Positions 51,988-60,332 of a DNA stretch of 64,000 nt are shown one piece after another. Numbering within the stretch: the first letter of the stretch is position 1; the number at the start of each line of letters is the position of its first letter. The notes beneath the pieces were generated by a model. The model ran no database searches, had not been told where the DNA came from, and saw nothing but the letters and a program-made list of their open reading frames with translations. The translations under genes and the position numbers were made by a program. The stretch comes from Streptomyces sp. SCL15-4 (GTDB lineage Bacteria > Actinomycetota > Actinomycetes > Streptomycetales > Streptomycetaceae), in NCBI RefSeq assembly GCF_033366695.1, contig NZ_JAOBTQ010000001.1, positions 2,790,001 through 2,854,000 on the forward strand, in the 5' to 3' direction.

Positions 51988-52443
51988 ATGGATCACTTCG
52001 AGCGGCGGTTGGCCGGGCTGCTGCGGCAGGACCCGCAGCCGGCGCCTTTCGAGGCCCGGCACCGGGAGGCGCTGCGCGCCGGGGTGCGCGCCCGGCGCCG
52101 GGTGCGCGCGGCGCGCCGGGCCGCCGGCTGCGTCCTGGCGGGGGCCGGGCTCGCTCTGGTGCTGGTGCTGTGGCCGCACGGCCCCACCGACGACCGGCCC
52201 GCCGCCCCGCCGCGGCCGGCCTCCAGCCCGGGCCCGACACCGAGCGCCTCACCGTCCGAGCCGCCGTCCCGGCCGCCGGCCACGTCGGCCACGCCGTCCG
52301 CGACACCGACGGCCACGAACACCGCGACGCCGGGTGACACCTGGAGCGTCTCCGCCCCGCCCACGGCCACCGGCACCACGCCCCCGGCCACGACACCCGT
52401 GAGCACACCGCCGGACGGCCCGTCGCCGACGGCCACCGGCTAG
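51988..52443 (+). CDS. Single-pass membrane protein with Thr/Pro/Ser-rich exterior, putative sigma partner
   Basis: 151 residues: a basic N-terminal cytoplasmic part (FERRLAGLLRQDPQPAPFEARH ... RAGVRARRRVRAARR), one transmembrane helix (about residues 46-63), and an extracellular tail almost entirely of P, T, S and A. The layout and 9-base spacing behind an ECF sigma gene suggest a membrane anti-sigma factor or sensor, but no zinc-binding HxxxCxxC motif is visible, so this is inference only. Confidence 0.6.
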   Translation: MDHFERRLAGLLRQDPQPAPFEARHREALRAGVRARRRVRAARRAAGCVLAGAGLALVLVLWPHGPTDDRPAAPPRPASSPGPTPSASPSEPPSRPPATSATPSATPTATNTATPGDTWSVSAPPTATGTTPPATTPVSTPPDGPSPTATG

Positions 52444-52505
52444 CCCCCTCCCGTCCCTCCGCCCGCCCCCGGCACACCCGCCCGACCAGACCCAACGGGG
52501 TTCAT

Positions 52506-53339
52506 GTGACGCACATCCGACCGAACCGGCCCGGCCGGCCGTCCTCCGGCGCGCCGGCCCCCCGGCGCATACCCCGGCCCGTCCCGCTGCGGGCGGTCCA
52601 CGAGGCGGCCGATCCCGTCCTGGACGTGGCCGTGCCGGTGTTCAACGAGGAGAAGGACCTGGAGCCCAACGTCCGGCGGCTGCACACACATCTGCGGGAC
52701 ACCTTCCCCTACTCCTTCCGGATCACCATCGCCGACAACGCGAGCACCGACCGCACCCCGGCCATCGCCGCCCGGCTGGCCGGCGAGCTGGCCGAGGTCA
52801 CCTCGCTGCGGCTGCCGGAGAAGGGCCGGGGCCGGGCGCTCAGGGCCGCCTGGTCCGGTTCCCGGGCGCCCGTGCTGGCGTATCTCGACGTGGACCTGTC
52901 CACCGGGCTCGCCGCGCTGCTGCCGCTGGTCGCGCCGCTGATCTCGGGCCACTCCGACCTGGCGATCGGCACCCGGCTGGCGCCGGGGTCGCGGGTGGTG
53001 CGCGGGACCAAGCGCGAGGTCATCTCCCGCTGCTACAACGTCCTGCTGCGCCGCACGCTCGCCGTGGGCTTCTCCGACGCGCAGTGCGGCTTCAAGGCGG
53101 TCCGGCGCGAGACGGCCGAGCGGCTGCTGCCGCTGGTGCGGGACGGGGAGTGGTTCTTCGACACCGAGCTGCTGGTGCTCGCCGAGCGGGCGGGCCTGAG
53201 GATCCACGAGGTGCCGGTGGACTGGGTCGACGACCCGGACAGCAGCGTGGACCTGTTCGCCACCGCGCTGGCGGACCTGCGCGGGATCGTGCGGATGCGG
53301 CGCACCCTGGCCCGCCGTCCGGGGCCGGTGGTCCGGTGA
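52506..53339 (+). CDS. GT2 family glycosyltransferase (dolichyl-/polyprenyl-phosphate sugar synthase type)
   Basis: 277 residues from a GTG at 52506. The GT-A nucleotide-sugar site VAVPVFNEEKDLEPN and DNASTDRT, the metal-binding DxD-like LAYLDVDLSTG, and the QCGFKAVRR and DTELLVLAERAG motifs match enzymes that attach a sugar to polyprenyl phosphate, such as dolichyl-phosphate glucosyltransferase relatives. It has no membrane helices. Its last 4 bases overlap the start of a membrane glycosyltransferase, which is the natural user of the lipid-linked sugar. Confidence 0.9.
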   Translation: MTHIRPNRPGRPSSGAPAPRRIPRPVPLRAVHEAADPVLDVAVPVFNEEKDLEPNVRRLHTHLRDTFPYSFRITIADNASTDRTPAIAARLAGELAEVTSLRLPEKGRGRALRAAWSGSRAPVLAYLDVDLSTGLAALLPLVAPLISGHSDLAIGTRLAPGSRVVRGTKREVISRCYNVLLRRTLAVGFSDAQCGFKAVRRETAERLLPLVRDGEWFFDTELLVLAERAGLRIHEVPVDWVDDPDSSVDLFATALADLRGIVRMRRTLARRPGPVVR

Positions 53340-54574
53340 CCGCGACCCTGCCCGGCATACGCACGCCGGACACCGGGGCCGTACCGGACTCCCGGGTGCG
53401 GGCCGCCGCCCGCCGCCACGGACCGGTCCTCGCCCTGTTCGGCACGCTGAAGCTGGCCGGTTTCTGCTCGTTCATGTACCTGCTGTCCTCGTCCGGGGAC
53501 TACCGCGGCAAGCACCCCCGGTTCGGCGGCGGCGCGCACGCCTGGGACGTGCTGGCCACCTGGGACGGCTGGTGGTACCAGCAGATCGCGCTGCACGGCT
53601 ACGACCCGAAGCTCGTCCCGGTCCCGGGCGCCACGGGCCTGATCACGCTGGAGGGCAACTCGGCGGCGTTCTTCCCGCTCTACCCGGCGCTGATGCGGCT
53701 GACCTCGGCGGTCACCGGCCTCGGCCCGTACGGCGCCGGAATGCTGGTCTCCGTCGTCGCCTCCTTCGCCGCGGCGCTCGGCATCTACGCCGTCGCGGAG
53801 CGGTTCGGCGGCCGGCGGGCCGGGCTGGCGGCGGCCGGACTGTGGGCGGTGTGGCCCGGCTCGGGCGTGGAGTGGGCGGTCTACTCCGACTCCCTCTACG
53901 TGGCCCTGGCCGCCTGGGCCTGCCACGCGGTGCTCACGCGCCGCTGGCTCACGGCGGGCGTGCTCACCTTCGCGGCCGGGCTGAACCGGCCCACGGCCGG
54001 CGCGCTGATCGCCGCGCTCGCCGTGGCCGCGCTGCTCAGCCTGCGCCGCGAGGAGGACGGGGTGCTGCGCCCGGTGCTGGCCATGGCCCTGGCCCCGCTC
54101 GGACTCTTCGGCTATCTGCTGTGGGTCGGCAACCGCATGGGCGACCTGGGCGGCTACTTCAAGCTCCAGTCGGGCGCCTGGGCGCACAGCTTCGACTACG
54201 GCAAGCAGACCCTGGACGTGCTGACGTCCGTGCCCGTGGGCAAGTTCGACTACCTCTTCGCCTACCCGTTCGCGGACGTCATCTCGGTCGGCGTCATCCT
54301 GCTGGCCTGCGCGCTGCTGCCGCTGCTGCTGCGGCTGCGCCCGCCGGCGGTGCTGGTGCTGTACACCGTCCTCACGCTGGCGCTGGTCCTGGGCAGTCAG
54401 CAGATAGTCGCCAACATCTCCCGCTATCTGCTGCCCTGCTTCCCGCTGTTCCTGCCGCTCGCGGTCGCGCTGCGCCGGCTGAGCCTGCCGGTGCTGTGCG
54501 CGCTGCTCGGCATCGCGGCGCTGGCCTCCGGCTCGTACGCCGGTTACGCCCTGTTCGAGCTGGGCGTGCCGTGA
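53336..54574 (+). CDS. Integral-membrane glycosyltransferase (GT39/PIG-V-like)
   Basis: 412 residues from GTG 53336, overlapping the GT2 stop by 4 bases. About ten hydrophobic helices; the first loop carries the acidic motif WDGWWYQQIALHGYD, equivalent to the catalytic DE/D motif of GT-C enzymes, and FFPLYPALMRL, as in PIG-V-like mannosyltransferases. Probably transfers a sugar from a polyprenyl carrier (made by the GT2 neighbour) to an extracytoplasmic acceptor. Acceptor unknown. Confidence 0.85.
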   Translation: MTATLPGIRTPDTGAVPDSRVRAAARRHGPVLALFGTLKLAGFCSFMYLLSSSGDYRGKHPRFGGGAHAWDVLATWDGWWYQQIALHGYDPKLVPVPGATGLITLEGNSAAFFPLYPALMRLTSAVTGLGPYGAGMLVSVVASFAAALGIYAVAERFGGRRAGLAAAGLWAVWPGSGVEWAVYSDSLYVALAAWACHAVLTRRWLTAGVLTFAAGLNRPTAGALIAALAVAALLSLRREEDGVLRPVLAMALAPLGLFGYLLWVGNRMGDLGGYFKLQSGAWAHSFDYGKQTLDVLTSVPVGKFDYLFAYPFADVISVGVILLACALLPLLLRLRPPAVLVLYTVLTLALVLGSQQIVANISRYLLPCFPLFLPLAVALRRLSLPVLCALLGIAALASGSYAGYALFELGVP

Positions 54575-54595
54575 TCCCGCCTGGCGGACGGTGTC

Positions 54596-54625
54596 TTGAC
54601 GACGCGTGCGGCTTGCTGGCACCGT
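54596..54625 (+). promoter_or_regulatory. Promoter of the sulfatase leader transcript
   Basis: TTGACG (54596-54601), an 18-base spacer, and CACCGT (54620-54625). The expected start point is about 54632, 2-3 bases before the leader-peptide ATG, so the leader ORF is nearly leaderless. Confidence 0.6.
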
Positions 54626-54634
54626 CCTGTGATC

Positions 54635-54730
54635 ATGAGGCCTGCCACGGAACACACACGCGCGCGCGTCGCGCTCGTGGCGCGGCGGCACGTGGACCTG
54701 TGCCGGCAGTCCAGCGCCCTGTGTCGCTGA
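54635..54730 (+). CDS. Cys-containing leader peptide upstream of sulfatase
   Basis: A 31-residue ORF ending HVDLCRQSSALCR then TGA. It belongs to the recurring actinobacterial 'putative leader peptide' type (conserved RRHVDLxRxSSAxCR end) that NCBI annotates upstream of sulfur-assimilation genes. The two Cys codons (TGC, TGT) close to the C-terminus suggest sensing of charged tRNA-Cys. It begins at the expected transcription start and precedes the sulfatase by 83 bases with a hairpin between. Family membership is from memory; the regulatory role is inference. Confidence 0.8.
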   Translation: MRPATEHTRARVALVARRHVDLCRQSSALCR

Positions 54731-54771
54731 CCCGCACCCTCGTCCCCCTTCTTCTTCCCTCCTTCACCTCG

Positions 54772-54794
54772 CCGTGCCCCGTGACGGGACACGG
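54772..54794 (+). promoter_or_regulatory. Hairpin between Cys leader and sulfatase
   Basis: CCGTG (54772-54776) pairs with CACGG (54790-54794), and CCC with GGG inside, after a pyrimidine-rich tract (54740-54770). Candidate attenuator element; the sulfatase ribosome site (GAGGA) is 11-15 bases downstream. Confidence 0.5.
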
Positions 54795-54812
54795 CCGTTT
54801 CGAGGATCCCGC

Positions 54813-56225
54813 ATGTCCGACATATCCCGCCGTGTCTTCGGCGGTCTGCTCGGCGGCGGCGCGGTCTCCACCGTCGCCGGCGCCGCGACCCCCGCCCAGG
54901 CCGCCCCCGCCGAGCGCCCCTTCCGCGCCCGTCCCGCCGCCGCCTCCGGGCCGCGCCCCAACATCCTGGTCATCCTCGGTGACGACCTCGGCTGGGCCGA
55001 CCTCTCCGCGTACGGCGCCCCGCACATCAAGACCCCGAACCTGGACCGGCTGGCCCGCCAGGGCGTGCGGTTCACCGACGCCTACTCCGGCTCGGCGACC
55101 TGCTCGCCGACCCGCTTCAGCCTCTACACCGGCCGCTATCCGGGCCGTACCAAGGGCGGCCTGGCCGAACCGGTGGCCGACCGGTCCCAGGGCCTGGACC
55201 CGAGCCACCCCACGCTCGCCTCCCTGCTGAAGGAGGCCGGCTACGACACGGCCCTCATCGGCAAGTGGCACTGCGGCTGGCTGCCCGACCACAGCCCCAC
55301 CAAGTCCGGCTGGGACGAGTTCTTCGGCAACTTCGGCGGGGTCCTGGAGTACTTCTCCAAGCTGGGCCAGCTCGGCTCCTACGACCTGTACGAGGGCGAC
55401 GCCGAGTACCGCGACCTGCGCTACTACACCACCGTGCTGACCGAGCGGGCCGTCGAGTACGTCGGCCGCCGGCACCGCCGGCCCTGGCTGCTGAACCTGA
55501 ACTTCACCACTCCGCACTGGCCGTGGCTGGCCGAGGGCGACGCCGAGACCGGTGCCGAGATCGCCGCGCGGGTCCGGGCCGCGAAGACCCCGGCGCAGGT
55601 CACCGCGGCCCTCAACCACCACGACGGCGGCTCGGTCGCCAAGTACACCGAGATGGTGCAGAGCCTGGACGCGGCCGTCGGCGAGGTGCTGGCCGCGCTG
55701 CGCCGCTCCGGGCAGGAGGAGAACACGCTGGTGCTGTTCGCCAGCGACAACGGCGGTGAGCGCTGGTCGTACCAGTGGCCGCTGAGCGGCGGGAAGTCCA
55801 CGCTCCAGGAGGGCGGCATCCGGGTGCCGGCCATCGTGCGCTGGCCCGCCCGCATCGACGGCCACCAGGTCAGCCACGAGCCGAACTACTCCCCCGACTG
55901 GACCGCGACCCTGCTGGAACTCGGCGGCGCCCGCCCCGACCCCGCCTATCCGCTGGACGGCACCAGCCTCGCGGGCTACCTGCTGCGCGGCGAGCACCTT
56001 CCCGAACGCGACCTGTTCTGGCGGGTCCGCGGCAACCGGGCGCTGCGCCGGGGCGACTGGAAGTACTACCAGGACGCCGACGGCACCGACCACCTCTACC
56101 ACCTCGCCGCCGACCTCCGCGAACAGGCCGACCTGGCACCCGACCGTCCGCGGCTGCTGGCCGATCTGAAGGAGGCGTGGGAGGACATCGACCGGGAATT
56201 GCTGCCGTATCCCGGCAGGTCCTGA
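54813..56225 (+). CDS. Exported sulfatase (formylglycine-dependent)
   Basis: 470 residues from ATG 54813 (GAGGA ribosome site). The N-terminus (SDISRRVFGGLLGGGAVS) looks like a Tat signal. The alkaline-phosphatase-type fold begins RPNILVILGDDLGWADLS with metal-binding Asp residues; C97 in the CSPTR motif is the site of formylglycine conversion, followed by LYTGRYP. Later metal ligands: FASDNGG. It releases sulfate from organic sulfate esters, probably outside the cell. The Cys leader peptide upstream fits a sulfate-scavenging gene induced under sulfur limitation. Confidence 0.93.
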   Translation: MSDISRRVFGGLLGGGAVSTVAGAATPAQAAPAERPFRARPAAASGPRPNILVILGDDLGWADLSAYGAPHIKTPNLDRLARQGVRFTDAYSGSATCSPTRFSLYTGRYPGRTKGGLAEPVADRSQGLDPSHPTLASLLKEAGYDTALIGKWHCGWLPDHSPTKSGWDEFFGNFGGVLEYFSKLGQLGSYDLYEGDAEYRDLRYYTTVLTERAVEYVGRRHRRPWLLNLNFTTPHWPWLAEGDAETGAEIAARVRAAKTPAQVTAALNHHDGGSVAKYTEMVQSLDAAVGEVLAALRRSGQEENTLVLFASDNGGERWSYQWPLSGGKSTLQEGGIRVPAIVRWPARIDGHQVSHEPNYSPDWTATLLELGGARPDPAYPLDGTSLAGYLLRGEHLPERDLFWRVRGNRALRRGDWKYYQDADGTDHLYHLAADLREQADLAPDRPRLLADLKEAWEDIDRELLPYPGRS

Positions 56226-56278
56226 TCGGTCACCTTCACCAACCCGTAAAGGGCGACGGCGAATTCCGCGGCCGGGGC

Positions 56279-56307
56279 TGGAAAGCGATACGGCGCCGAG
56301 GTACGGT
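56279..56307 (+). promoter_or_regulatory. Promoter of JmjC gene
   Basis: CTGAAA (56279-56284), 17-base spacer, TACGGT (56302-56307). The GTG start at 56314 follows after 6 bases, implying a leaderless mRNA. Confidence 0.55.
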
Positions 56308-56313
56308 TACCGC

Positions 56314-57690
56314 GTGATCACCAGCGACCGAACCACGCCGAGGATCCAGATCATCAACACCGCGGCACTGCGCCGGCAGAAGGAGCCCTTGGTCCCGATT
56401 TCCGGGGACGCGGGAGCGGTTGACGAGATCGCCCGAATGCTGCCGGTCGACACGGTGGAACTCCGCCGCTGCACCGGTGATGAGAAATCCTTCATGACCG
56501 AGGTCTGGGGAAAGCGGGTCCGTCTCACGACCGGCGGTATACCGGCCGACGATCTCATCAGCGTGCGTGACATCGACCGGCTGCTCACCAGCCAGCCGCT
56601 GCTGCGTTCCGACATGATCCGCCTTGTGCGGCAGGGGGAAATCCTGCCGCGCAGCGCGTATCTCCGGTCGATGCGGGAGATTTATCCGCGCCCCGTCGAC
56701 CATGAGATGACGGAGAACGAGCATCTCTTCGAGATGCTGACGCGGGGCGTCGCGAGCGCGGCGGAGGTCACGGCCGCCGTCCGCGCGGGCGCGACCCTGA
56801 TTCTCCAGTCGGCGCACTGGTATCACCCGCCGCTGACCGAGTTCTGCCGCTCCCTCGAACTGGCCCTGGGGCGCCGGTGCCGGGCGAACATCTATCTCAC
56901 ACCGGTCTCGTCGCAAGGGTTCGACCTGCACTCCGATCCGCACGATGTCTTCGTGCTCCAGGCGTTCGGCGAGAAGCAGTGGCACGTCGGGGCGACGCCG
57001 TGGGAACGCCGGCACGGCAGCGCGGACGCCGGCACCGACGAGACGAGGGAACTGCTGCTGCGCCCCGGTGACGTGCTGTATCTCCCGAAGGGCACGCCAC
57101 ACCGGGCGCACACGCTGAGCGCCCGGTCGGGACACGTCACCATCAGCGTCGAGTCGAATTCCTGGCGCGAAGTCCTGCGGACCACGCTGACCCAGCTCGT
57201 CGAGGACAGCCTCCCCGCCGAGCTGCTGGACGCCGAGCTGCCCGCCGGCTGGCCGCACGACGGCGGCGCGCTCGACGAGGCGGCGGGGCGGTTCCTGGCG
57301 GACGTCCGGGCGGCACTCGCGGAGCAGGAGCCCGAGCAGGTGCGCTCCACTCATCTGCGCACCTTCCTTTCGCAGCTCACGGACAGGATTCCCGGCGCCT
57401 TCGAGACGGACTCCGCTCTCGGCGTTCTCGGCGTGCTGGACACGACACCGCTGCGGCGGCGGAAGACGGTACCGTGCGCGCTCTTCTCGCAGCCCGCGAC
57501 CCAGCGCCTGTACGCGGTTCTCGGCCGCCGCTGTGTCGGTATGCCCGAGACCTACGAGAAATCCATGCGGTTTATCGCGGGGCGTACGGAGTTCACGCCC
57601 GAGGAACTCTCCGCCGAGCTGGACGAGCGCGAGCGGCTGGAACTCTGCCAGGCCCTCGTGGATGCGCACCTGTTGTACACGCTAGAGTGA
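56314..57690 (+). CDS. JmjC/cupin-type Fe(II)/2-oxoglutarate oxygenase (ROXA-like)
   Basis: 458 residues from a GTG. The double-stranded beta-helix shows the iron triad H206-x-D208 in GFDLHSDPHDVFVLQ and H263 in LYLPKGTPHRAHT; EKQWHVG and LRPGDVLYLP are typical of the ribosomal-oxygenase/No66-like JmjC group. C-terminal helices and a winged-helix-like end follow as in those proteins. Known relatives hydroxylate protein side chains; next to a TfuA-YcaO locus a peptide substrate is plausible. Codon choice is less GC-rich than that of neighbours. Four bases separate it from the GNAT gene. Confidence 0.85.
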   Translation: MITSDRTTPRIQIINTAALRRQKEPLVPISGDAGAVDEIARMLPVDTVELRRCTGDEKSFMTEVWGKRVRLTTGGIPADDLISVRDIDRLLTSQPLLRSDMIRLVRQGEILPRSAYLRSMREIYPRPVDHEMTENEHLFEMLTRGVASAAEVTAAVRAGATLILQSAHWYHPPLTEFCRSLELALGRRCRANIYLTPVSSQGFDLHSDPHDVFVLQAFGEKQWHVGATPWERRHGSADAGTDETRELLLRPGDVLYLPKGTPHRAHTLSARSGHVTISVESNSWREVLRTTLTQLVEDSLPAELLDAELPAGWPHDGGALDEAAGRFLADVRAALAEQEPEQVRSTHLRTFLSQLTDRIPGAFETDSALGVLGVLDTTPLRRRKTVPCALFSQPATQRLYAVLGRRCVGMPETYEKSMRFIAGRTEFTPEELSAELDERERLELCQALVDAHLLYTLE

Positions 57691-57694
57691 TCGG

Positions 57695-58255
57695 ATGATC
57701 ATTCCTCACGAAGTGCTGCCGGACGGGACCCGGTTGCGGCTCGTTTCCACCGACGACGCGGAGGCACTGCATTTCGCGTATGCCGCGAACCGGGACCATC
57801 TGGCTCCCTGGGAACCCCGCCGTCCTGACAGCTTCTTCACTGTCGAAGGTCAGGCCGAACGCATCGGTGAGCAATTGAGGCAGTTCACGGAACGGCGCGC
57901 CGTGCCCTGGGTGTTCGAAAGCGACGGCGCCATTATCGGCACGATCACTCTCTCGGGAATGGCGTTCGGGCCCTTTTGCAGCGCCTATCTGGGGTATTGG
58001 GTGGCCGCCGACCGGCAGAACCGGGGACTGGCCGGTGCGGGAGTGGCGAGCGTCTGCCGCGCGGCCCGCGACATCATCGGTCTGCACCGCATCGAGGCCA
58101 CCACGCTCCTCGACAACGCTCCGTCACAACGCGTGCTGGAGAAGAACGGTTTCGAGCCGATCGGCATGGCCCCGCGGTATCTGCACATCAATGGGGAATG
58201 GCGAGATCACCGTCTTTTCCAGAGGATTCTGCACGACGGTCCGCCGACGGGCTGA
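57695..58255 (+). CDS. RimJ/RimL-type N-acetyltransferase
   Basis: 186-residue GNAT of the RimJ/RimL ribosomal-protein/amine acetyltransferase branch: LPDGTRLRLVSTDDAEALHF at the start, the acetyl-CoA loop in GYWVAADRQNRGLAGAGVAS, and the family's LHRIEATTLLDNAPSQRVLEKNGFE ending. It follows the JmjC gene by 4 bases, so the two are cotranscribed, and its 3' end overlaps the convergent MFS gene by 68 bases. Could acetylate a peptide N-terminus or confer self-resistance; inference from context. Confidence 0.88.
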   Translation: MIIPHEVLPDGTRLRLVSTDDAEALHFAYAANRDHLAPWEPRRPDSFFTVEGQAERIGEQLRQFTERRAVPWVFESDGAIIGTITLSGMAFGPFCSAYLGYWVAADRQNRGLAGAGVASVCRAARDIIGLHRIEATTLLDNAPSQRVLEKNGFEPIGMAPRYLHINGEWRDHRLFQRILHDGPPTG

Positions 58256-59492
58256 CCTCCGCCGAGGCGGTCGCCGAAGGTCCCGGCACGGCCCGCCGGG
58301 CCACGGCGTGCGCGCCCAGCCCGGCGACCAGGAAGAGCAGCCCCAGGGCCGTCCAGCCGGCCGGGCCCGCGGCCACCACCGCGCCGGCGATCAGGGACGG
58401 CCCGACCATCCCTTCCGCGGTCGGACCGAGGCTGTACGCGGCGGCGTAGTTGCCGCGCTCGGCCTCGGGCGACAGCGCGAACTGCAGTCCCCAGCCGCCC
58501 GAGGCGTGCCAGATCTCGCCCAGTGTGTGCAGCACGACGGACGCCACCATGAGCGCCGCGGCGGGGGCGGACGGTGTCCAGGACGCCACGATCAGCGTTC
58601 CGCACATCAGGGCGAACGACAGCCCGGCCCGGCGCATATGGCGGCCGGCGCCCGGCACCGTCTCGGCCCCTCGGCTCAGCGGGACCTGGAGCGAGATCGC
58701 GATCACGGTGTTGACCGCGATCAGCAGCGGAGCCACCGCCTCGGGCGCCTCGGTGGCCCGGGTCACCCACAGCGGCATGCCGATCACCAGCACCGAGAGG
58801 TTCAGCTGGAGCACACCGTTGCAGCAGGTCAGTGCGAGGAACCTGATGTTCTTCAAGGGCGCGAGGGGCGAGTGCCGCTCGCCCCTCCGCCGCCCGCCGC
58901 CCACGTTGCGCACGGTCGTCATCAGCACGGCGGCGACGAAGAACGACAGTCCGTCGCCCAGCAGCAGCATCCGGTAGCCCGTGTCCGTTCCGCTGCCCAC
59001 GGCCACCGCCGCCAGCAGGGCACCCACCAGGAAGCCGGTGTTCTTCAGCACCTGCACCCGGGCCATGACGCCGACGCGCTCGGCGTCGCCGAACGCGGAC
59101 CCGACGTACGCCTGGAGGGCCGGCATTCCGGCGTGCTCCGCCAGTCCCAGCAGCGTCAGCACGGCGAGGAACTGCCAGAAGGAGTGGACGAAGGCCAGCG
59201 CACAGCACCACACCCCGCGCCACAGGTGCAGCACGATCAGGGCGTGCCGCGGGCCGATCCGGTCGACCAGGAGACCGTTGGGAAGGGTCGCGGCCAGCGC
59301 GACGATGCCCAGCACGGAGAGGCCGATGCCGATCTGCCCGGCGGACAGCCCGGCCACACGCGCGTAGAAGAGCGTCGCACCGGCCAGGAACAGGCCGCCG
59401 CCGGTCGCGTCGATCGCGACGGTGGTCAGCAGCCTCCGCTCGGCCGGCCCGGTGGTGCGGATTCCGAGCCGGCGCGCCATGGTCGTCAGCAT
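58188..59492 (-). CDS. MFS transporter, probable product exporter
   Basis: 434 residues with about 12 membrane helices. Typical MFS motif A region between helices 2 and 3 (LPNGLLVDRIGPRHALI), a long central loop (NVGGGRRRGERHSP), and a charged cytoplasmic tail. Closest in style to drug-efflux members. Last gene of the leftward carbamoyltransferase-YcaO-TfuA-MFS run; 57 bases with a hairpin separate it from tfuA. In this setting it most likely exports the mature product. Confidence 0.88.
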   Translation of the reverse strand: MLTTMARRLGIRTTGPAERRLLTTVAIDATGGGLFLAGATLFYARVAGLSAGQIGIGLSVLGIVALAATLPNGLLVDRIGPRHALIVLHLWRGVWCCALAFVHSFWQFLAVLTLLGLAEHAGMPALQAYVGSAFGDAERVGVMARVQVLKNTGFLVGALLAAVAVGSGTDTGYRMLLLGDGLSFFVAAVLMTTVRNVGGGRRRGERHSPLAPLKNIRFLALTCCNGVLQLNLSVLVIGMPLWVTRATEAPEAVAPLLIAVNTVIAISLQVPLSRGAETVPGAGRHMRRAGLSFALMCGTLIVASWTPSAPAAALMVASVVLHTLGEIWHASGGWGLQFALSPEAERGNYAAAYSLGPTAEGMVGPSLIAGAVVAAGPAGWTALGLLFLVAGLGAHAVARRAVPGPSATASAEVSPSADRRAESSGKDGDLAIPH

Positions 59493-59520
59493 CCCTGGTG
59501 GTTCCCTTCGTGGCCTTCGA

Positions 59521-59548
59521 GCCGGACCCGCCGCGGGGCGGGCCCGGC
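59521..59548 (-). terminator. Hairpin between TfuA and MFS genes
   Basis: GCCGG-A-CCCGCC (59521-59532) against GGCGGG-C-CCGGC (59537-59548): 11 pairs with one mismatch and a 4-base loop, immediately after the TfuA stop. May reduce MFS expression or protect the 3' end. Confidence 0.55.
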
Positions 59549-59549
59549 C

Positions 59550-60332
59550 TCACAGGCAGGTTTCGTGCGCCTCGGAGACGCAGGTGGGGCAGAACAGCAC
59601 GCCCGCGGCGAGGGGTTCCTGACAGGCCGGACAGCGGTGGCCCCGCGTGATCTCGTCGCCGAGCCAGTCACGCGCCAGCACCGCGCGCAGGGCGGCGTCG
59701 GCGTCGCGCACCTTGGGATGCAGCCGGGGCTCCCGGCCGAGCCGCAGGAGGGCGGAGAGCACCGTGGGCGCGATGCCCAGGTCGCTCCACGCCGCCCGGC
59801 AGGCCGCCCAGGACCGCTCGGTCCAGTGGATGTCCTCGGCGGCACGGGCGAGTCCGGTCCGCCGGGCGGGGGCGAGCAGGCCCGTCTCGACGGCCGCCGT
59901 GAGCACGGCCCGTACGTGCACCGTGGACACGGTCAGTTCGCGGTGGCCGTCGTCGGGGTCCAGGGCGACGGCGACGTCGGCGTCGGACGTCAGGGTGCCC
60001 AGCCGGTACAGGGTGAAGATGTCGCCGATGCCGATCGCGCCGAGCGGCCACAGGTCCGCCGCCCGCAGGGCTCCCATGCTGGAGCAGCCCACCAGGGTCC
60101 AGCCGGCGTCCATCAGCTGACGGCACTCGGTCGGCGTCACGGCCATCGTCCCGCCGAACAGGCCGTCGACGAGGACCACGGTGCCGGGCTTCTCGTCGAG
60201 CAGCGGCAGCAGGTCTCCGCGGCGGACGGGGGGCCGCAGGTCGACCGCTGCCAGCAGGGCCGGATCCAGCGAACGCACCGATGCCGCGCCGAAGACGACG
60301 GGCCTAGGCCTGGACGGGCTGATGGGCCACAC
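59550..60332 (-). CDS. TfuA-like protein with C-terminal zinc ribbon (thioamidation partner of YcaO)
   Basis: 260 residues from GTG 60332, overlapping the YcaO gene by 29 bases. The TfuA core (about residues 10-110) has PVVFGAASVRSLDP, VVLVDGLFGG and the family signature LVGCSSMGALRAADL. The last 30 residues contain two CxxC pairs (C234/C237 and C248/C251) plus C259, a zinc-ribbon-like add-on. In thioviridamide- and thiovarsolin-type RiPP pathways and in McrA thioglycine formation TfuA acts with YcaO to install thioamides, supplying sulfur. Overlap with YcaO supports the same pairing here. Confidence 0.9.
   Translation of the reverse strand: MWPISPSRPRPVVFGAASVRSLDPALLAAVDLRPPVRRGDLLPLLDEKPGTVVLVDGLFGGTMAVTPTECRQLMDAGWTLVGCSSMGALRAADLWPLGAIGIGDIFTLYRLGTLTSDADVAVALDPDDGHRELTVSTVHVRAVLTAAVETGLLAPARRTGLARAAEDIHWTERSWAACRAAWSDLGIAPTVLSALLRLGREPRLHPKVRDADAALRAVLARDWLGDEITRGHRCPACQEPLAAGVLFCPTCVSEAHETCL

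Noticed and set aside
56226..56313. Possible RiPP precursor upstream of the JmjC gene
   Set aside because: The 88 bases contain the promoter elements and no open frame of useful length.
59493..59549. Possible small precursor peptide between the TfuA and MFS genes
   Set aside because: Only 57 bases, dominated by a hairpin, and no start-stop frame with a ribosome site on either strand.
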